A DNA stretch of 64,000 nucleotides from Nymphaea colorata. Its lineage: Eukaryota; Streptophyta; Magnoliopsida; Nymphaeales; Nymphaeaceae. Each line of letters begins with the position of its first letter. Within the stretch, counting starts at the first letter, position 1. The translations under genes and the position numbers were made by a program. Below the pieces are notes generated by a model, which saw only the letters and a list, made by a program, of their open reading frames with translations, was not told the DNA's origin and did not search any database. Location of the stretch: positions 11,101,427-11,165,426 of the forward strand of contig NC_045147.1 of the NCBI RefSeq assembly GCF_008831285.2, in the 5' to 3' direction. Positions 47,181 through 59,169 of the stretch are shown here, piece by piece.

Positions 47181-50100
47181 AATGTTATATATATATATAT
47201 ATATATCGTCTGTCATGAAGAGCAGCCATGTTTTGGTGCAGGTCTGTAAAGGAGGAGAAGTGACACTGGAAGAGTGAAGGCTTTTTCTGCAGGCCTGGTG
47301 AGAGAAGAGCGGCGGTCTCCTTCGCTGGTCATAGTCGACTGCATTAACAAGAGGGTTTTAAGATCTGTTAATGGCGAAGGTACGCTTTTGGCCCTTTTCC
47401 TCTTTATTTTCTCGTTTAGGATATGATGTTCATCAAGGAGTCCATTATTCTTCCTTGCTAAAGGTTTTTCCTCATCATCGTCATAGTCAGTTTCTATAAT
47501 CAGGTAAACCCTAATAACTTCTCCATTTTTTCTGAAAATCACAGATTTTTTTCCGTGCTTAACTGACGGTGATAAAATTTTCCAGAATCCACCAATCCAG
47601 ACTGAATTCGAGGTTTTCTGGGGAGAAAGAGCTGGCTCGAGCGTCTGCCCTTCCATGCCCTGTGCCTTCTCCTCATTGTCGACGCCGTACCATCGACCAT
47701 AACCAGGTGCTCTTTCACAACTGAGCCCGTTTGCCCTGGTAGGTAAGCTTTGTTGGTGCATTTGAGTCACACCGGCTATGGTCGTCTACCAGCGCCGAAG
47801 TTCCGCAAAAGAATTTCAAGACGTAGATTATAATGGAGGCTTTTTCTTTCACAATTTTATAAGGCTTCGATGAGTTCTGTAATCATCTCAAGCCATCTAA
47901 CCATTTAAACAAGCAGTAGACAAGATAAAGTTGAAAATTTTGTATTTATAAATAAACACCAGACATAATTACAACTTATCTATATGAACAATGACTCTTT
48001 GTTTTTAGGACACTTGTTTGAAAGACAAGGGTTGTAGAAACAGTTGTTCTTGCAACCAAATCATATTTGAGGGGTTGTTTTGTAACAAGAACACTTTGTA
48101 TGCCTAAAAATTGAAATAAATTCATTAAACACTTTAATAAGTGTTTCATAAATATATTACTTAGATTTTTAAGATATATTCGTAATGTATATTCATGCAC
48201 CTGTTCCATTTGCCAAATCGACAATGAATGAAGGGTCTTACTACAGTACTACATATAACGTAATTATTTAATCTCGTACTCACAAACTGAAACTGAAGCC
48301 TATGTTTTTGTAAATCCGATCCAATTACACTCATGTATACTTGAGTGAAGCTGACAATTATTGACAACCTAAATGGTCACTTACTGCGCGGTTCACGACT
48401 GCCCATCATTAAGGGTTGTTTTTTGGCGTTAAGAATTTATTTTCTTTTGGCAGTAGCTGAGCTTTTATTAGAAAGGTCAGATGTCAGTCTCGACAAACTA
48501 TTTTGGAACCGTATCCTAGAAAATTTTGCATTAGCTGCTAAGTGCTAAGTATGTCTAAATTTGATTTAGATAGTATATCCTATTCATCAACTGCTTATAA
48601 AAAATCAAATATGAAAAAAAATTTAATATAGGATTAATATCCTAGAAAATTTTGCATTAGCTGCTAAGTGCTAAGTGTGTCTAAATTTGATTTAGATAGT
48701 TTATCCTATTCATCAACTACTTATGAAAAATCAAATATGAAAAAATTTTTAATATCCGATTAATGAATGTTATCGGAGCAGATTCATATTCAATTCACAT
48801 TCAAATTAAATAAAAACCCACGGATTAGGATCGGATCTAGTTTTTAATAAATATTCTATATCGAATGTTTGAAAGTTAATTCTTAAGATACTGTTATAAG
48901 ACAGTTCATACTCTATTTAAAACTCAGGCTTGGGTTTAGATGTGGTTTGAAAAAAAAAAAACAGAAGATTCCAAACAGATCTGAACTGCGGATTTGTATT
49001 TGGTATTTGGTTTTTAATATAGTCTTTTCTTTATTGGTATCTGAATTCAAATGCAAATACGTAAACATCTTAAAATTCCGAAAACGTGAACATCCTAAGA
49101 AAGTAGATATAGTTAAGAATATATCACATTCGAATCTCTATCCATTTAACTTCCCTATGGCTTGGTGCTTACATTGAAAAATCGACCGAGGAATTCGAAT
49201 TCTAGCAGCTCCATGCATTTTTTTAAAACTAGATATAGTACTTATTTTAGAAAAATATTTTATATCTTATGATATGGAATTTCTTGCATGAATTTTTTAT
49301 GTATACTTTACTTCTAGAGGCAAAGTCACAGACAAGCTGGTGCCTCTCAAGGTTTCTTTATTTTCAAATTAAATATATTTAAATATATACTGATTATGTG
49401 CATGGCGTACACAGTGCACAGCCTTTAAGAAAAGGCTAACTGTGCACTTAAGCCTGAACATATAACCAGGTTCCAATGTCTAGAGTGTTTAAGTATATGA
49501 AAATCTATAAAAGGTGTTCCATTCTAATTTTTTTTCTGATTCCCCACTGTTTAGCTGCTGTATGTAGTCTCTAATTGTCACAATAAGATCATATTTCAGT
49601 CGGGATTCTTATGACCATCAGTCGCCAAAGGAGGAAAAAAAAAATTTAACAGGCAACAGAACACTGCACATGAATCGAACGTGGTCATGAAACACGAAGA
49701 AGAAAGATTGAAGAGAGGGAGGAGTGCCAGGAATGAGCATTACCCGCAGTGAGACTCGACGGCCTGAAGCTGTCGCAGAAAGAGCCACGCGGTGAAGGTC
49801 AGAACATGGCAAGGGGCGATGGCGGGGCCGGCAACGGTTGGCAACGACAGGATCAGGATATCCACCCAGTGGCCATAATTTGTACAGATGCCGATGGGAG
49901 CGGTGTACTCATGGTGGACGCGGTGGAACTTGTCGTAAGCCCACGGCGAGTGCATCAACCTGTGAACCCAGTACACCCCATAGTCTTCCACCAGCATATA
50001 AACAAGGAGCTGGACGGCCACTTCCGGCCACAATGACGGCAATGGCAGGCTCGTTCTGATCCCCATCAGCTACATAAAAGGAAAGAAGGCCACCATAGAA

Positions 50101-50489
50101 TTAGTGAAGGAAAGAAGACTACTTAGTGCGTAAAAGTTCATGATGTCATGATCGGTCACCTTGAAGAAGGGGATGAAAATGGACTCAATGGGAGTGATCG
50201 CAATGAGCTGGATGATAAACACATCTTTGTAGCACTGCAGCACGCGGGAGAAGGGTATCCTCACATTTGGTTGTACCTTGAACTTATTGACAAGCTTTGG
50301 ACTCATCGCCTCAATGAGAGCTAGTGGTAGAGAGCAGAGGACCATAAACCAGAAAAACAGGAAGAAGATGATGAAGTAGATGAAGTAGTCGGGCATGGTG
50401 GCGGAGTATCTGAACCAGAGGGTCTCAGCGTGAGTGAGAGGCCTCCCTAGACTCGCCGCTGCTTCCTCCAAGCTGCTGAAAGGCAACAT
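45390..50489 (-). CDS. SMO1: Methylsterol monooxygenase, SMO1 type (sterol C-4 demethylation)
   Basis: Five exons give 302 residues: 50160-50489, 49744-50069, 46049-46193, 45866-45898 and 45390-45464. All introns are GT-AG and the exon phases agree. The family is ER-membrane, non-haem di-iron oxidases that oxidise the C-4 methyl group during phytosterol synthesis. The start MLPFSSLEEA..LGRPLTHAETLWFRYSA is typical of plant SMO1. A membrane segment lies at residues 36-60. The three histidine boxes are HRLMH (146-150), HRVHH (159-163) and HDFHH (239-243). The length matches the family. Oddities: Tyr to His at 220 (GHDFPW for GYDFPW), SPNKF for SLTKF, GTYK for GTDK, and less conserved sequence at 165-215, so constraint may be relaxed. 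Intron 2 is 3.55 kb and holds an ORF and repeats; intron 4 holds a TIR element. The tail MKRTLSIEGN..LKSQ agrees with copy D exon 5. I am confident of the family; that the gene is functional is inference. Confidence 0.85.
45550..45841. mobile_element. TIR element in SMO1 intron 4, with (TA)n
   Basis: The right end (reverse complement TAAGTCGCATGGGTATTTC) and GGGTACGGGTACGTG sub-terminal sequence match the element at 22585-23030. The left end TAATTCACGG is more diverged. It contains a TA microsatellite (about 45571-45604). Copies A, B and D of this intron lack the insert at the collinear position, which confirms a discrete insertion after duplication. Confidence 0.65.
47165..47206. repeat. (TA)n microsatellite in SMO1 intron 2
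   Basis: Interrupted TA dinucleotide run. Confidence 0.9.
47213..47770 (-). CDS. Hypothetical 185-codon ORF inside SMO1 intron 2
   Basis: This is an open frame on the same strand as SMO1, in a patch with higher GC content than its surroundings. The predicted protein is basic and hydrophilic, with an acidic patch (ETDYDDDEEKP) followed by a Lys/Arg-rich one (NEKIKRKRAK), and no recognisable domain or signal. The upper reading frame contains a strong acceptor-like sequence and could be a decayed exon or transposon piece. I do not recognise it. The length is notable for AT-rich DNA, but coding is not established. Confidence 0.3.
   Translation of the reverse strand: MTQMHQQSLPTRANGLSCERAPGYGRWYGVDNEEKAQGMEGQTLEPALSPQKTSNSVWIGGFWKILSPSVKHGKKSVIFRKNGEVIRVYLIIETDYDDDEEKPLARKNNGLLDEHHILNEKIKRKRAKSVPSPLTDLKTLLLMQSTMTSEGDRRSSLTRPAEKAFTLPVSLLLLYRPAPKHGCSS
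48514..48762. repeat. Tandem duplication, two copies of about 126 bp, in SMO1 intron 2
   Basis: Copies start at TCCTAGAAAATTTTGCATTA at 48514 and 48640 and run through TAAATTTGATTTAGATAGT to a TCAAATATGAAAAAA end. They differ at a few positions. Confidence 0.9.
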
Positions 50490-51959
50490 CCTCTGACTGA
50501 GTGACGAGTAGCAGGGTGGTACAGGTGCGAAAGGCGGAAAGAATGGAGGGGCGCTCGTCCGTCTCCCTGTCTCTCTTTATGCTGCTGCCACCGATGATCT
50601 TCGTGCATGGACGGCGGAGGAACCATTAATGTTGACGGGCGAGGGAGACTGATCCACCAACTCCTGGAGATTTAAAAAAAAAGGAGTTGGTTCTCTCGAG
50701 CTTCATTCATAATCTGTCCCCTGGCTGCAATGACAGCTGCAGTTGAATTTACCATTCAGAAACACTTCTCAGTAAAGCAGCACAGGTAAAGATTTCAAAA
50801 GTTCGCCTTGTAAATTTTACAGTAGAAAGAAGCAGGAATTCTTCTTCTTTCTCGACTACCATTCTGCATGCTGTCTTTTATGAAGAGCCGGCTTGGAAGA
50901 AATGCCTATGCGACTATGAATGCAATACGTTGGTAGAACGCTATTTCGAGAGAAAGTGCTCTACGAGGTAGAACTTGGACCTGCTTCAGAGAATTAGTAA
51001 CTTTCTTTGAATGATGCATTTTTCTTGTAAATTTTTTGAAACAATTGTTTTTTTTTTCGTAATTTTTCTAACAGGAGCTATGTGTTTGCTAAAATGATAA
51101 AAACTTAATTTAATTAGTGATAGAGTATAATGCTGAAAAACAATTGTTACTAATTTTCTCTTTTGTTAAATTAATAGCACATTCACTTGAGACATGGTTA
51201 TGTACACCGAAGTGCACAGTGCACAACGCATATGGAGATGTGGATAATGCAAAGGTGCAGAGACTTGTGCATATAACGAGCTTCATATTCACTTTGACCA
51301 CCTACTTTATAGTGCTTACAAAAAGGGAGACCATTGCTAATTAGAAATGAGAAAACTTGATTTGACTATAAGCGAATGACAGGCCTGAAAAATGAAATTT
51401 ATCTAAAATAATTAAGCAAGAAAAAATAAATATATAGGAGAGAAACTAGTCCAAAGAATTCAAATAACAAAAAATTTAAAAAGGAAGGAGTCAAATAAGA
51501 AGCAAAAAAAAAAAAAAAATCGGTGTGCAGCGTGGGCTCAAACCTATACACAATGATGCAGCTAGATAGCCCCAGACTTAGGGTGGGGGAAGGGATACTT
51601 CGGCTCTTAGTCAGCTGATGAGATTTCCTTCTGCTCACCCAAAAATATTTTTTTGATGCATCTCCTCATCTTAATTTAAGAGACACGAGCTTCTTGTTGT
51701 AGATTGGATCAACTATGCACATTTCAGATATTAGAAAGCAGAAACATATTGTGCCCATTTTCAGAGATAAAAGAAATCTTCTAAATTCATTCAACCTGAT
51801 ATTTATTCTTTATTCTAGGACGAGTTCATCTTTTATTCAAGGCTGTTTAAGCAAGATGAATCGATGCCATTTGAAAAGTACATGTATTTCCTTCTATCTA
51901 ACTCATTCATTTGCTTTTATAGTTTTGTTGTACTTGTGTCATCTCTTATGAAGATAAAC
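50490..51959. other. SMO1 upstream region and intergenic DNA
   Basis: 50490-50640 is GC-richer and probably 5' leader and promoter of SMO1, but no clear TATA box was found on the minus strand. A small hairpin (CCAACTCC ... GGAGTTGG) is at about 50655-50690. Beyond that, AT-rich sequence with nothing recognised. Confidence 0.4.
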
Positions 51960-54900
51960 TCTGCTTACATCCCCTTGCACTAGAACATGCAAAATGATCT
52001 TGATGTCGTCTGAAAAATAGACGTACTGCATGTGTATTTAACTCCCTTATTTCTTTCCTTTTTTTTGTTGTTATATTGGTGCCGTTTAATCATAGAACCA
52101 AATTTTAGCATAAAAATTTCGTTTTCCATTCAAGCGAATCAAGGGCAAATTAAGGCAAGTCTAAACATTTGTCAGCGAAAATAGGAACTTTTGCTGACAA
52201 AACTGAAAAATCTAGACCCATTAATTTTTACAGGCAGTATGCACTTTGATCTGACAGCCTTCCTTGATCAGTTGGGCGTAGTTTTCACTCCATCAATAAC
52301 TGTAAAGAATTTTCTTGAGTTAAAAGGTCTCAATCTTCCCATTAATAATAAGAATGAGACCTATCCCCGACAACCACAGAACGCTGGTAGGAGCTCTGCG
52401 TAGAGACCACTTGCATGGGTCAATCTTTAAGGCTGACATCGATCTGACCTTTATTGCTGAAGATGGTCTAATCTTTCAGGCAATTTGGTGATGGAACGGA
52501 AAAGACTTACAATGAGACTGAGGGGTCCTCTATTTTTTGTATTTTATTTTTTATTTTAACAATACCGAGTCGGGTTCTTCTCCTACCAGTATCGAATAGA
52601 ACATGCTGAACAAGATTTTCTTCATGTAAAACCTGCTCGATTTAGATCAGGAAAATCTTATGGATTTTATGAAACCATGTGCTATGGCTCGAATACGTAG
52701 TCTTTCGATAGGAGCAGTTGACAATGGAATCCGATTTTTCCCATTATTTTCGTATCCGTAATAGTGCGAAAAGAAGGCCTGGCTCCTGGTTGTTCAGGAA
52801 TAGTGGCGTTGAGCTTCTCGACTTGACTAACCCGCAAGTCTGATCAGCTATACTACTTTGAGGAAAAATAGTCATCCAGCACAAGTGGATTTGATATCGA
52901 AGGCTACCATAGATGTACCAAGATATTAAAATCATGGATCTTTAGTCCAGACTCTCCAAAAACAGTTCTTTGGTTTTCAAAATGTAATGCAGATCTAAAA
53001 TCCTCAGTTGTAGAATCCATTGTTTGCATCAACATTGGATTCTATCTAACGCAGACTCAAGTTCGACCTCAAATTTGAGATATAGAAGTTATCAAACTTA
53101 GCCCTAGGGATTTGCAGGACGTGGACTTCTCCAGCTGTTCATGGATGCTCTGGCCTCTTACTCATGCAGCCCAATGAATGCATCCGGATGCATGTGTGAC
53201 AGGTCTAGATGGCCAGAGGATTTCAACTCTTCAATCGGGAATTTGTATTTTTACTGTACACTGACCATTAATTTTCGGTCTGCAAGGGTGTAACTCTCCT
53301 GGTGGCAGATTACACAAATATCGAGGCCTATTCTCCAGTAAAGTCTTTTTCTAAATTAAAAGTGGATATGAATGTTTGCTCAGATATAATTTATTTTGAA
53401 CTTGCAATAGTTGACTTTGCTCCAACTGACCATGGCTGGGAGGTTGGTGGCTTCAATAAATATTCTCTTTGAGGAAAGGGCATTGGCATAAGAGATTATC
53501 AGATGCATGTAAAAGTGTAGCATATTAAACCCCACTTGCAACACCTTTCTTATAATTTTCTACATACACAAGGGAGTAAATACCAGAAACATTTGGAATT
53601 GTGCATTTTTTTTTTTAGAAAGAATACCAACCTCTGGCATGCCATGTTAGGAGGTCGCCCACCAACTCAGAGGAAAGTGATGTCTCCACAGGGAAATCAC
53701 TTAGTGAAGGGGACCAAACGCCTTATGTGGCACCATTTGTTCTTAAGAGCGTAGCGTAGCTGGTTGGTTTGAAGAAAGACAAACATCTTCAATTGAATTC
53801 TAGTTGGTGGTACTCTTTTGAACTGCAAACGGTGGCATGTACAATACTCAAGTTGAAGGATGTACCGTAATACTACATCCCAAAGCAACCCTAAACCCTA
53901 AAAGAGTTCGAAGGGAGGTGGCATTTGCCTCTCTTGTGCTGCCTTGTTTGACATCATTCCTTGGTAGCATGGAATTTTACCTCATTATGCCATGATTTTC
54001 TCATTTACTCGGCCCAGCAACTATACAAACACTTAGCAAACCAACGGAAGAAGGAATCATTTTAACATGATAATGCAGGTGGAGTAAGATGTTTTCCATG
54101 GAACCTTGGAATTATTAGTTCCCTGCACTGAAGCTCCCACTTCAATGTCCTTGGAACCATTTCTATTACAGAGAAAACAACAATCTTATTGAGAATACAC
54201 AAAAATGGGGCTTCAAAAGTAATTTATATTCTTCATGCCAAAACATCATAAACAACAATCTTATTGACGGCACCCAAAATAGAGCTTCAGAAGTCATTTA
54301 AATTCTTCAAGTCAAAATATCAGTGGTAGAGATACATGGGTGCTGGTGTGGCAATAGCGGAGATAGGTGAGGGCTGACGTCGGCCACTGCCGCATAAGTC
54401 CATTAAAACTTTCATGGAAAAAAAATCAAAATTACATTATGATAATTAAAAAGTAGATAGGATGCCTGCATTTGAGACGTGGGCTAATGACTCAAGTACC
54501 AAAAAGTCCTGACTCCACCATTGCAAACAGGCTTTCATTTTTCTCAAAATATAGGTATCAAAGATTAAACTAGTCTTTCTCCGTCTTTAACATCATGAGT
54601 TAATTTGCAGTCAAAGATGGACAATCTAGCTAGGGACAGATTCATAAGCAGTAGCATCGTTCAGGAGCCTCACTTTGGCTAAGCATGCTTTCTAATACCT
54701 ATAACCCTTGGAGAAGATAAACGAAGATAATTCATTTAAAGCAGATGCGACAATTACTTTTTTTTCCTTATTTTTCTTTTAATCATCATTCATGTTGGAT
54801 CTGACAGTGCAAATTAGATAGTTGAATGTTGAATCTAGCATTTTGTAGCTCTGCACGTCCATATAGAATGGAATGAATTTGGTGTGGGCAAAACTCGTGG
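51960..54900 (-). repeat. Duplicated SMO1 segment E (most decayed)
   Basis: Sequence at 52090-52360 (GGGCAAATTAAGGCAAGTC, GCAGTATGCACTTTGA, TAAAGAATTTTCTTGAGTTA) matches 31460-31720 of segment B. 53330-53420 matches 31745-31810. SMO1 exon 4 and 3 remnants lie at the end in the same order and orientation as elsewhere. Identity is lower than between the other copies. Confidence 0.6.
54675..54900 (-). pseudogene. SMO1-type methylsterol monooxygenase, exon 3-4 remnants (copy E)
   Basis: Exon 4 is 54675-54707, still exactly 33 nt with AAG acceptor and GTGAGG donor. It encodes GYRY, then an in-frame TAG where the other copies have a sense codon, then KACLAK. Part of exon 3 survives at about 54851-54895, encoding THTKFIPFY-like sequence before similarity is lost. 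The rest of exon 3, including the histidine box, is gone. Confidence 0.7.
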
Positions 54901-55084
54901 AGTGATGTTACGGTTGGTAAAGGTGAATCACTGCCTCACATTTATGAGCTTTCACTGCTTTTAGGTCGAGCACCATAAGTTGAGAATACACGAATCTTAG
55001 CTGCGTGTACCCATGCCTACATTGGTCCCCAAACATTTCAAGCTACTAAATTCTTTATTTCCAAAATATTGGCATACCGTGTGA

Positions 55085-55592
55085 TTGCACATCGGTCCAT
55101 ATAGGACTATTTTCTCTTACTTTTTGATTTTAAAAGTATTTAGAAATATTTCAAATTGATAAGTAGAAAATGTGGAAAGAAAACTAATCGGTAGTAGTGG
55201 AGCTATTGTGTGATTGGTGTGGGCCAGTGTCCACGCCAAGCCTTGGAATACTTATTGTTACTGAGCTGGACCTACGTTAAGCCATATGTTGTGTCCACAC
55301 CAGACTTAGGTATGTGCCCTACAAGCATTCATCCTACTGTAACAGAGGCTGGTTAGTGTCTCTTAACCAAAATTTTCTGGTTCTACCACTTTTTACCGGC
55401 TGTATATCTCATTGGCAAGGGACCAACCGGTAGGTATGGATCCAAACTAGCCAATAACAATGGTTTAAGCTATTTAATATATATAAATAGATCTTATAGA
55501 TTATTAATTTTCATTTGCATGCCCATATTTTAATTGCAATTTAAATACAGGCTACGATGTCTTACAATCTTAACAGATTTGAGAACTTGTAG
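55085..55592. other. Intergenic DNA
   Basis: AT-rich. GTGTGGGCCAGTGTCCACGCC near 55213 resembles the palindromic GTGTGGGC family seen at 1.75, 3.8 and 4.9 kb. No gene recognised. Confidence 0.35.
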
Positions 55593-56028
55593 TTAGGGGT
55601 GAACAACGAGCTCGACTTGTTAAAGCTCGGCTCATTAAAGTTCGGGCCAAGTCATTTGCTTAACGAGTTGAGCTCGAGTTCATCAGTTGACTCGTTCAAA
55701 TAATCGAGTTGAGTTTGAGTTCACTGAACTCAAACATTTTTTAAATTTTAAAACTGATATATTGATGTAAATTAATTATGTAAGTTTTTACAAAAGCTCA
55801 TTCAAGTTTGTTGAGCCTTAATTGAGTCGAGCTCGATTTATGACAAAGTAATAGTTCATATATTCAAACAAATTTGTCGAGCCTTAATCGAGTCGAGCTC
55901 AACATGTAACTGCCGAGTCATGCTCAAACTACTTCTGTTGAGTTATTATCAAGATTGAGGTTTCATTAGTTGAGGCTCGAGCTGGCTGAACTCGCGATTG
56001 ACTTGCTTGTGTTCACCTCTACTTGTAG
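55585..56028. mobile_element. hAT-like non-autonomous element with perfect 8-bp target site
   Basis: The body is 55593-56020 (428 bp). The left end TTAGGGGTGAACAACGAG and the right end (reverse complement AGAGGTGAACACAAG) are inverted. ACTTGTAG flanks both sides exactly (55585-55592 and 56021-56028). Internal sequence is rich in GAGCTCGA/TCGAGCTC motifs. A relative without clear ends lies at 63330-63750. Confidence 0.8.
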
Positions 56029-56243
56029 CAGAAAGATGGTAAATACAGGTTAAAATGCCAAAAACACTTTGCTCGGTTGGAACGACTCATGACCAGTAAA
56101 ATCAACCAACCTGGTCACTTCATTTGTCTCAAGATTTCGCACCCTAATCTAGAGTAAAAAAGCAGCATGAAGCCCCCATTAAAATCCAAAGCACAACGAA
56201 AGGAAAGAGGCGAAAAAGTAAATAAAACAAGTAGCTAAAAGGA

Positions 56244-56306
<63 letters not shown>

Positions 56307-57549
56307 GATCTTTCATCATTTCAAAAGGATCAACAGGTTGGAGATTACACAAGAAACAGTAAAGCTTTTAATCCCATAAAGCACATGCATCATGTAGTAG
56401 GTCAGGCTGGTGGTCTGGTAAAAGTCTGGTTATCAATTTGATTGTCGTGGGTCAGATTTCTGTAGACTGGAAACAATAGTAGATACTATTCTTGAGTTGA
56501 GTTGAAGAGAATAATCTAAGTTCACCCATATCCTAAAATAACTGTGGATCATTCAACACATTAACCTAAAATAACTGTGGATCATTCAACACATTAATGA
56601 GTCACCATTACAGTCATGTTGGTATGGAACGGACACAATGAAAAATATGTTGATCTTTGCCTCCCTAAGTCCCGTACTCCCATCCCCGACACCTGTAGAC
56701 TATCGTGCTTTGATCAGCTGAAAAAAGTACGTGGAATTTTCCCATTTGTCATTGTCACGATTACTCGTTGGTCATCGACAAGTCCAGTGTCACCATTACC
56801 GTGGGCCTAGCATAGTTTGAAACTCCCACATAAATGAGTGACTTCATCCCGTCCTGGTAGCGGAGGCGACACCCTCAATGGTTGTAAACCTAATTATTTT
56901 CTTCCTCCATGAGAATCAGGTCCCTCCAAGCAGGATTAAATCTCTCTTGGGCCAAAAACAAGAGATGTAAAAGTTTCATCCAGTGAAGTACTGCACTTTT
57001 AAAGATTAATTTATGCCTTCATATATGAAAATGAAACTCATATATATGAACATTATCCCTCTCCACCATATATGGATCGGCAGAGATATTTAAGTTTTAC
57101 TCTTTTTCCGGGGTGAAATACGTTCGGTGATATTTAAGCAGCCTCTGTTAGACATTGTTATTGAAAGCCTACACCTTCAGGCTTCATGCTTCGAAGTCTT
57201 ACGTGAAAATCCCTCAAAGTGTGAGGATGAGGCAGTGTGCGTGTGGCGCACGATCAGATGCATGCCTCAGGACACAATAGATTCTTTTCACTTCTCCCCC
57301 TTTCACCAAAATCCTACATGGTTGCGCCTCCCCCCCACCCCCCCAAGCCCTAATTGATTATGGATAAAGCAACCGGTCATCTGGCTGCAAGGACTTTTTG
57401 TGAGCGCCTCATGAATGTACTCCAAAAATTAAAAATATTCACTAAACACTATAACTACATGTACCATGTTGTCTTTAGCAATATCTTTCTCATACTAGTC
57501 CAAATTTAAAGTATGAGAAGAGCAAAAAATTTCTGGCTAAGTAACACAC
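56029..57549. other. Intergenic DNA with microsatellite
   Basis: A compound (TA)n(GA)n microsatellite lies at 56244-56303. A direct duplication of about 40 bp (CCTAAAATAACTGTGGATCA) is at 56530-56595. ORFs at 56616-56810 and 57127-57357 have no recognisable similarity. Confidence 0.5.
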
Positions 57550-57695
57550 TAAAGGGTTGTTTGACATTACAAATAACATGTGAGTGTTCTATGTATCTGC
57601 CTCAACCTTGAGGTAGATTCATGGCCTCAATTTGAGGGCAGATACATGAAACACTCACACATTGTTCCTACTTCCTAATGCTAAATGGCCCCTAA
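57550..57695. mobile_element. Small Tourist-like foldback MITE
   Basis: The body is 57553-57692 (140 bp) with TAA on both sides. Terminal sequences AGGGTTGTTTGACATTA and (reverse complement) GGGGCCATTTAGCATTA are inverted. An inner pair, GTGAGTGTTCTATGTATCTG and its near-complement at about 57635-57660, makes most of the element self-complementary. Confidence 0.7.
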
Positions 57696-57855
57696 GGCAT
57701 AGTTGTCATCACATCTCATCAAGAAAATGTTGAAGAGATTTTTCTCTTGTACTTTTAGATACCGACATTTTATTGCCAATATGGATTACAAGGAATAAGA
57801 GCAGAGCCCATTGTAAAAGGCTGTGATTCACATCCTACCTAGCTGTGCCTAGATC

Positions 57856-58204
57856 TAAGTTACGTGGCTAATATAGCTATTAAAATGGGTATGAACATGA
57901 AAACTTTAAAAAATGTGGGTGCAGGGATACAAGATATATGGTATATATGCAAAATAGCACAAAAAAAATCAAAATGAAAACAGCATTTGTATAAATAAGC
58001 AAAATAAATTAAAACATTACATGTTAATAAACAGCAACTCTATAAAAAAGAATGAAAACCGGGTTAAAAAAAATAAATCAAGTAAAATTAAGAAGTTTGG
58101 ATCAGTTTTGAGGTAAAAAATACGTATGTATTTTAAGTACCCACTTTAAGTAGGGGTACAACAACAAGGGTATGTAGGCATTACTGTAGTACCTATGTGA
58201 CTTA
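57856..58204. mobile_element. TIR element in segment D, family of 22585-23030
   Basis: The left end TAAGTTACGTGGCTA and the right end (reverse complement TAAGTCACATAGGTACT) are inverted. Segment A is uninterrupted here (GTGTCTAGAAATATCAAGGG), and the D flanks (GCCTAGA on one side, GCCCCAGA on the other) look like a diverged target-site duplication. Non-coding, with GGGGTACAACAAC-type sub-terminal sequence. Confidence 0.65.
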
Positions 58205-59169
58205 GCCCCAGACATACCAGGGGATCAACTTCAGATGGGTGGGTCTAACAACTGGCTAGCCATTCTCGCTGCATTCATCTAATTGTCAACTACCAGACGG
58301 TCACAAGTATCTCAAACAACTATTCAAACCCATAAAGCACCAAGTCTTTAGTGAAATTATTTGGATATTTGAATACCTTTTTTACGAAGTTGTTTGGCTA
58401 TGCAATATTGGGCCTCCTCCTTTTCTCACCTTGCAATCTGAAATAACTACACCACGGGGTAAAAAGGTCAAAGAAACTCAGGAGATGCCGATTAGATATG
58501 TAACTAAATCATGCTGCAAAATTGGCATGCGCAGACCTGTGAAGTGTGAATGTGGTTATAGATTTGTTCATGATATATCAATGTTGCAAGTCTTTTCAAC
58601 TTCAAGTAGGCAGCTCATCTTACCACATTCAAATTCATTGTAATGTTTTTCCGAATGTTTGGTCATTTTGGCAGAGGAAGATGGTAAGGAGATTTTTGAT
58701 ATTTCTTCTCCTGGGAATTTCACAGAAAAAGGGCCTTTTCATAGCTTTCAGAAGCTCAAACCATGACTAGAGATATCCATATTGCTCACTTGAAACCATA
58801 ATCAAATGACATCAACAAGCACGTATTGTCGAGTATACTGGACAAGATGCTTCCGTCTTAAACATGGAAAATGAGCACCAACATATATTATCATGGCACC
58901 AAATGGCTAATTAGATGAAAGAGACCGCACATTTATAATGTCATAAAGCACCAAACTCGGCTGAATGGCTATACATCTTAAGGAGCACATTGTCATAGGA
59001 ACAGTTCCAGCACCAAGTCCGGAGTTACACACATAGTTCAGAATATAAAAAGTATCCTAGTGCAAGTACTCTAGGAGAGATGGCTGAGTGGTTGATAGCG
59101 ATTACTCTTTATTGAATAAAGCAAGGTTCCTGTCGAACCAACCTTAGTATATTTTTGTACTTTTACTCT

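Noticed and set aside
49749-50059. Plus-strand ORFs opposite SMO1 exon 2
   Set aside because: They are antisense shadows of the histidine-box coding exon.
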